Positions 58,001-64,000 of a DNA stretch of 64,000 nt are shown here, piece by piece. Origin of the DNA: Arthrobotrys musiformis (Eukaryota; Ascomycota; Orbiliomycetes; Orbiliales; Orbiliaceae); contig JAVHJL010000012.1 of the NCBI GenBank assembly GCA_036971715.1, positions 930,001-994,000 on the forward strand, written 5' to 3'. How positions within the stretch are numbered: position 1 is the stretch's first letter; each line of letters opens with the position of its first letter. The position numbers and the translations under genes were made by a program. The notes beneath the pieces are model-generated. The model ran no database searches, had not been told where the DNA came from, and worked only from the letters and a program-made list of their open reading frames with translations.

Positions 58001-58175
58001 ATTATTTTATAGGATGGGGAAATTTAAAAATTTAATAAAAATGGAAAGGTTTTAAAAATGAGATATATTATCTTAATATTATATTAAAATAAATGAGTAA
58101 AAACAACAAATATACAGCATTATTCTTTTAATAAAAAAAAAAAAAGAAAGAGAAAAAAAAGGTTAGAAGGAAACT

Positions 58176-58209
<34 letters not shown>
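55100..58209 (+). mobile_element. RIP-degraded forward LINE, unit 3
   Basis: Copy of 23482-26603 with small indels, plus clustered G-to-T and C-to-A changes near 57847-57860 and 58154-58172. Confidence 0.85.
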
Positions 58210-58213
<4 letters not shown>

Positions 58214-58224
58214 GTTACCTTAAT

Positions 58225-58299
58225 TCCGGGCGGCTAGCCAGTGGTCTAAGCGCCCACAACTTTCTATATAAAGGCACGTATCCTCCTCTGAAGAGTTGT
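58225..58299 (+). pseudogene. tRNA-like segment, unit 3
   Basis: Same as 26619-26693. Confidence 0.4.
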
Positions 58300-60836
58300 A
58301 TTAACAACAAAACCATTTCTTCTATAAAATATAGAAGAATTATTAAAATTCTAAAATACATATTTTTGATTTATTATTTTTTTTTTTTAAATTTCTATTT
58401 TTTTGGAATAATTAAAATTTTATAATAAAAAAGGATTTTTATCTTAACATCTTTATATCTGGAAATACTGTTTTCTTTTTTTCCTCAGTACTAACAATGG
58501 TTTTTACTGCAGATATTACAGATTTTAAAAAAAAGATTTTTATATTTACACAACTACAATCTCTCAAGAAGTGTATTAGCATCTTCCCTAAAATATATTT
58601 AGTAAAAATCAAATTAATTTTAATTAAATTAACTAATTATACATAACACATGTACTAAAACAATCCAAACTTTTAAACATTATAAAAAAAAAAGGACCTT
58701 TTTACCCCAATAAAAACAATTTATTAATTAAACTATTAATACTCTAAACAATTTTTAAAATCTAAAATATCCCAAATTATTATTACTAATTTCTCCACCC
58801 TCAAAAATAAATGGTCCACCTTTTACACCAATTATTTTGAATAAATTTTTGTTTTTAAAAAAAAAAAAAAATACTTTTTCTCAACCATTATCAAAAAATT
58901 TTATATAAAAAAAATAGAAACTACCCTCGCTATTACTACCAAAAACATTCAGGAATTCTAAAAAACTAACAAAAGCAATAAATCTTCATCCTTTGTATAC
59001 AAAAAAACCTTTTTTGAGAAAAATACAGATATTCCAAAAGTTTTTGTAAGTTTTAAAGATAAAGGTTATAAAAGCCCCACCAATAAAAAGATCGCAAATT
59101 TTATTAATAAAGAAAGATTTTTTTTTATCAATATCAATAAAGAAATATTTATAAAAACAACACAATCATTTTTTGCAACCACATTATCCATATTACTATG
59201 AATAAGAAAATGCAAGTAGTTAAAAAATCACTGGAGAAGTTGAGTCTCCAAAAAACAAAACCTATAAAAATAAATTCCAATTTTAATTTAATAAAAATAC
59301 TAAATATAATTAAAGTTCTTTATAAGAACCTAAAATTTAGTATATTTACTCTTATTATAAATAAATAATATATATCTAATAAAAATATTAAAAAAAAAGA
59401 ACTTTAAAAAAATTAAAATAAAAAAATAATAAAAAATAATATTATATTAAAGCTGTTTATAAAAAAAAAAAATTGAAAAAAAAAAATTTGAAAAAAGAAA
59501 TTTTTATTTAAAAATATAAAATTAAAAAATTAAAATTAATATCTTATATTTTATATTTTAATTATTTAAATCTTATTTATTAGAATTATGTTAATAATAT
59601 TTAATATTTTTTAAATCTATAAAAAAAATTTAATATTATATATATTTTAAAAAAATTATGTTAATTTTTTTTAATACAAATTTTCCTTAAATTTAAATTT
59701 TATATATTACTTTAAATATAATTTATATTTAATAGAAAAATATTTATAAACTTTATAAAAATTATTAAATAAAAATTTTATTTTAAAAATATTTTTAATA
59801 AATTATTTAACTTTGATTATTATATTAAAATTTATAACATTACTTTAATAATTTTAAAATATACAAAAATAAAATTTAAATAAAAAAAAGCTTCAATAAT
59901 AAAAAATATTAAGTTACCTAAATCTAAACTATTAACTTTTAAAAATAAAATTATATAATTATTAATAAAAAGTAAATTATATAAAAAAATTTTTTTACTT
60001 TAATTACAAATAAAAACTTAAGAATTTTAATTATTTCAATAAAATAATATAATTATATATATACCTTATATATTTAATAATAATAATAATAATATCTTTA
60101 AAATTTCTTAAAATAATATAAAAAAATTAGAGATTTTTATATTAATAAAATAAATATATTTATTAAAAAATTTAAATTTAATAAAATTTTTATTTTTTTT
60201 ATTAATAATATAAAAAAAATTTTCTCATATAATTTTAAAATTTTAAATTTAATAAATTCCTTAAATTTAAAAAAATCCCTAAAATTTATAAAAATTTATG
60301 AAAACTTTGCCTTATTATCCTATATTATAACATTTATTTTAAACCATACACTATCATATGGTTTAAATTCTTCAAATTTATTATTATTAAATTATTTTAT
60401 CTATACACTAATAGTAAACAAATAACAAAAAAAACATTATATATTAATAACACTTCCTATTTTCACACAAAAAATTATTTATTGTTATTATTAACATAAA
60501 AGCATATTATTCTAATATATTACTAAAATTATTTTTTAAATTAATATATAATAATGTTATTTAATATGTGTTTTAATTTATTTTTATAATTTTATAAAAG
60601 TTTTTTTTAGTTTTTTAATTATGTGAAATTAATAACAACTATATAATATTTATTTATAAAAATATTAATAAAGAAATTTGATATTTTTATTAAATTTTAG
60701 GATTAATTATAAAATAAATAATAACTTTAGACCTTACAAACATATACATCTTATATACCAAATAGAGTATTATATTAAACAATAGTATTCTTAATTATAA
60801 AAAATATATAAATAATATATTGGTTATTGTTAATAA
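58300..60836. other. Unrecognised AT-rich block, unit 3
   Basis: Copy of 26700-29231; carries the unit-2-type bases at 59399, 59543 and 59572. Confidence 0.5.
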
Positions 60837-61088
60837 ACGAACTTCGAAAATACCGACCCCCCCATAACTTTTGAACGGAGTATCCAAAACCAAATAAAAG
60901 TACACCAATCGAAAGAGCGGAAAAAATTGATCAAAAATACTACAAAGTAAAAAAGCATACAAAGACCGATAGAAAATAATCACGACATAAAAATATAAAG
61001 ATATTTGCGATCGTCTACCACACAAAAAAAAAAAAAAAGGGGGTTCTCGCTTAATTTAAACTAAACCTTTTAAAGGTTAGTTTTAAAA

Positions 61089-62249
61089 ATGGAGAACATA
61101 CCAACTAGTTCATCTTTGGATGAACTAGTATTAGCGACACAGGGTTTTAAACCTGTTCACCACAAAAAAAGACAGAGAAGACAGGTATCGGTAGATACAA
61201 TTGATTCAAGGGAAGAAATAAATAGAGAAGATCTGTTTCTGGAAATTAAAAGGTTGAATGACCTTCTAAAAGAAAGAGTACAGGAGGTAGAAGACCTAAA
61301 GCAGGAAATAAGAGAGTTGGAGAGAAACAACACAAAAAAGACATACGCCCAAATCGCCCAGAAAACATCAAAAACACCAAAAAAACAGGAAATAACCCAA
61401 AAACACCAAAAAACGCATAAAACGCAAAATCTACAAAATCCACAAAATCCACAAAATTCAAAAATATCAATTAACCAACGAAGGTTAATTATTCCCAGAA
61501 GTACCACGGAACCTCCCATCCAAAAACCAAATATCTTCAGAGAAAAAATAAATAAAATTCTCAAAGAGAAGCCCAATAACCCAGAATTAATTATTTCTGG
61601 GATTTCTCTAAATCCAAAAGGGAATCTAATTTTGATTACCCATGAGAACACCAAAAAAGAAGATATTCTGGAATACAAAGAAGAAATCTATCAAGAACTC
61701 ATCAAAATAGATGAACACATACAAAGACCTTCCAAAATAGAGAGCTGGGGGTTCTTAGTTGTACACGGGATTTCTAGAGATCAAAAAATGGAAGATCTCA
61801 AAAAAGAGGTGGAAACAGACAACACAATCAAATTGGTTAACAATCCGAGATGGTTGATTAAGGAGGAAAAATTAGAAGGGAAGAAATTCTCTTCTATAGT
61901 AATTGCCACAAAAACAAAAATGGAGGCAATAGAAACACAAAACAGAGGATATATTTTTCTAGGAGGTGAAAAACTCAAAACAGAAAGATATATTAAATTC
62001 TCTGGAAACAATAGATGTACAAATTGTCAAAAAACTGGCCACTATGCATTAAATTGCAGAAATGAATCAGCCTGCGAAATTTGTGCTGGAAAACACAAAA
62101 CAATTAATCATTTGTGTAATATATGCCAGGAAAATAAAAAGTCCTGTGACCATATAAAATACAAATGCATTAATTGTGGAGGAGAACATGGGGCAAAAAA
62201 TTCCTTATGCCCTAAAAACAAAAAACAAAATATCACCTTAAATGAATAG
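61089..62249 (+). CDS. LINE ORF1, intact, 386 aa (unit 4)
   Basis: The protein is identical to the unit 2 ORF1, with all three CCHC-type knuckles. The return to an intact frame after the indel-rich third unit shows the array continues with a good copy. Confidence 0.92.
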   Translation: MENIPTSSSLDELVLATQGFKPVHHKKRQRRQVSVDTIDSREEINREDLFLEIKRLNDLLKERVQEVEDLKQEIRELERNNTKKTYAQIAQKTSKTPKKQEITQKHQKTHKTQNLQNPQNPQNSKISINQRRLIIPRSTTEPPIQKPNIFREKINKILKEKPNNPELIISGISLNPKGNLILITHENTKKEDILEYKEEIYQELIKIDEHIQRPSKIESWGFLVVHGISRDQKMEDLKKEVETDNTIKLVNNPRWLIKEEKLEGKKFSSIVIATKTKMEAIETQNRGYIFLGGEKLKTERYIKFSGNNRCTNCQKTGHYALNCRNESACEICAGKHKTINHLCNICQENKKSCDHIKYKCINCGGEHGAKNSLCPKNKKQNITLNE

Positions 62250-64000
62250 GGATATTTTAAAAATAATACAACACAATTGTAGAAGATCTACAAATATAAT
62301 GCAGTCAATCTTAAACTCTGCATTAATTTACGACAACACGGATTTAATTTTCCTACAAGAACCGTGGTTCTCAAAGGAAAATACTACAATTACACACTCA
62401 GGGTTTAAACCAATTTTTTCAAACCCAAAAACCAACGAAACCAACAAAAACCGAAATAGGGTAATTACTTTTATAAAAAAGAATTTACCCTACGAGATCA
62501 CAAACCGGGAAGATTTAATTAAAGATGAGGACTGCCAGATAATTGATTTTAAATCAAACAAATTTGGGGAAATCAGATTTATTAATATCTACAACGAAAA
62601 ACAACAAAATACGGAAAATGGTGAATATACAGTAAATCGACTCTTTAATAAGATCAAAGATTACTGCACCAAAAAAACATTATTAATCGGAGATTTTAAT
62701 GCTCATCACTCTTTATGGAACCCTGAAATTAAATTTAATTTAAGAGCAGGAAAAATAATAGAGTTGATCGAAGATAAAAATCTACAATTAATAAATAAAA
62801 ATGGCATACCAACTTATTATAATGTCAGGAAAAATAATAAATCTGAATCCTCAATCATTGACCTATCTTTTGCAACCATTAATTTAAAAGAATTAATTAT
62901 GGATTGGAAAATAGATGAAAAAATTGATACAGGATCAGATCATGAGGTAATCTCAATTAAAATAAAACCAAAAGAAAATGACTTAGTAGACAACCCTTTG
63001 TCAACTAACAAATTTAATTGGAATAAAACTAATTGGGAAAACTTCGAAAAAGAATTATTAAGTCTAGATAAAAATCTAGATAAAAATAATTTATGGAAAG
63101 ATCGCCTTTTTTCATTTTATGAGAAAAGAGAAGATCTAGAAAATAATTTGGAAGTTGCAACATCTCTTTTTCAAAAAAATATAATTTTGGCAGTAGAAAG
63201 ATCTACACCAACTTTAAAAATAACACCAAAATCAAAAATTTGGTGGAATGAGGAAATTGAAAAAACAAGAAAAGAGATGTTGCAACAAAAAAGGACATGG
63301 AAATTAAATAGGACCCAACAAAATTGGGAACTATTTAAAATCAAAAGGAATAAACATTTTAGAGAAATTAGATCTTCTAAGGAGAAATCCTGGACTAATT
63401 TTCTAGAAAATGCAAAAGACAAAGAAATATTCCTAGCGCTTAATTTTTCTAAACCTAGAAAAATCCAAAAAATGCCAAATCTAATTTATGAGGACAGGAA
63501 TGCCCTTAATTTTGAAGATAAGGCAAAAATATTAAGAAAGGCGTTATTTCCAAAACCACCAAATTATACAAAAACAACAAATCCACTGTTACCAGTGGAA
63601 ATAACAATTAACAAAAAGTTAATGGAATGGAAAAAGATAAGAGATAGTGAAATCAAAGAAGCCATCTTCTCATCCAATTCCAAAAAAGCACCAGGACCAG
63701 ATGGAATTAATTTTCTATGTCTAAAAAGGGCTTACGAAATTATACCGGGAAGATTTAATGATTTATTCAAACAATTATTAAATTATGGGTACCATCCAAT
63801 ATGCTTCAGAGAAGCAATTGGGGCAATTTTACCTAAACCAAATAAACCGGATTATAATATTCCAAAAGCTTACAGAATTATTAGTCTCCTAAATTGTTTA
63901 GGAAAAATATCAGAGAAAATAATAGCAAGAAGAATAGCCTTCTTATCAGAAACTAATAAAATTCTAAATCCAGAACAAATTGGAGGCAGAAAACAAAGAT
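62242..64000 (+). CDS. LINE ORF2, 5' part (unit 4)
   Basis: Open from the overlapping ATGAATAG start to the window edge, covering the whole endonuclease and the first RT motifs as far as NPEQIGGRKQR (about residue 586). Identical to unit 2 over the part compared. The catalytic YIDD, RNase H and C-terminus lie beyond the window. Confidence 0.92.
   Translation, partial: MNRDILKIIQHNCRRSTNIMQSILNSALIYDNTDLIFLQEPWFSKENTTITHSGFKPIFSNPKTNETNKNRNRVITFIKKNLPYEITNREDLIKDEDCQIIDFKSNKFGEIRFINIYNEKQQNTENGEYTVNRLFNKIKDYCTKKTLLIGDFNAHHSLWNPEIKFNLRAGKIIELIEDKNLQLINKNGIPTYYNVRKNNKSESSIIDLSFATINLKELIMDWKIDEKIDTGSDHEVISIKIKPKENDLVDNPLSTNKFNWNKTNWENFEKELLSLDKNLDKNNLWKDRLFSFYEKREDLENNLEVATSLFQKNIILAVERSTPTLKITPKSKIWWNEEIEKTRKEMLQQKRTWKLNRTQQNWELFKIKRNKHFREIRSSKEKSWTNFLENAKDKEIFLALNFSKPRKIQKMPNLIYEDRNALNFEDKAKILRKALFPKPPNYTKTTNPLLPVEITINKKLMEWKKIRDSEIKEAIFSSNSKKAPGPDGINFLCLKRAYEIIPGRFNDLFKQLLNYGYHPICFREAIGAILPKPNKPDYNIPKAYRIISLLNCLGKISEKIIARRIAFLSETNKILNPEQIGGRKQR

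Larger units (their letters stand above)
15053..64000 (+). repeat. Tandem array of a ~15.84-kb composite LINE unit
   Basis: Equivalent landmarks recur at fixed spacing: forward ORF1 starts at 29484, 45326 and 61089; forward ORF2 stops near 18830, 34674 and 50463; inverted ORF1 stops at 22069, 37913 and 53691. The period is 15,844 bp between units 1 and 2 and about 15,763-15,780 for the indel-rich third unit. Confidence 0.9.
60837..64000 (+). mobile_element. LINE, array unit 4, runs off right edge
   Basis: Starts with the same 5' end and left flank as units 2 and 3. No damage is seen up to the window edge. Confidence 0.92.

Noticed and set aside
13431..64000. LTR retrotransposon or endogenous virus
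   Set aside because: No long terminal repeats, protease or integrase; the APE endonuclease, TAA tail and target duplications are those of a non-LTR element.

Overview
The window looks like nuclear DNA of a filamentous ascomycete (Pezizomycotina). Three things point that way: short genes with 50-80 bp introns, non-LTR retrotransposons of the Tad/I type, and AT-rich relics carrying the CpA-to-TpA signature of repeat-induced point mutation (RIP). I cannot name the species.

Layout. 1-5020 is ordinary gene-bearing DNA. It holds the 5' part of an Hsp70-like ATPase gene on the minus strand, with a GC-AG intron. A shared upstream region leads to a gene of unknown function on the plus strand, for which I propose a five-exon model (1858-4625). 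5021-8450 is AT-rich. It contains a RIP-degraded LINE on the minus strand, interrupted by a non-degraded SINE-like element (7535-8243) that has a tRNA-Ser-like head and a 3' tail shared with the LINE. 8451-11162 holds a TIR-bearing MITE (9056-9551) and a gene for a nuclear-looking coiled-coil protein (9831-11162). 11163-13430 is LINE relics, a minisatellite, a second TIR-like element with a (TTTTA)n core, and the 5' end of another RIP-degraded LINE.

13431-64000 is almost entirely LINE-derived. From about 15053 to the right edge a composite unit of about 15.84 kb repeats in tandem (three copies plus part of a fourth). Each unit contains a full-length forward LINE (ORF1 with CCHC knuckles; ORF2 with APE endonuclease, reverse transcriptase and RNase H), a short RIP-degraded piece on the minus strand, an inverted 3'-truncated LINE, a RIP-degraded forward LINE piece, a tRNA-like segment after a poly(A) run, and about 2.5 kb of unrecognised AT-rich DNA. 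A 15-bp target-site duplication lies in inverted orientation around the inverted LINE, which suggests an old inversion between LINE copies before the tandem amplification.

How the parts relate. The LINE supplies the reverse transcriptase. The SINE-like element appears built to use it, because both end in the same hairpin plus (TAA)n tail. RIP damaged earlier LINE copies, while later LINE, SINE and tandem copies escaped it. The third unit carries many single-base indels, so part of this region may be poorly polished sequence and copy number should be treated with care.
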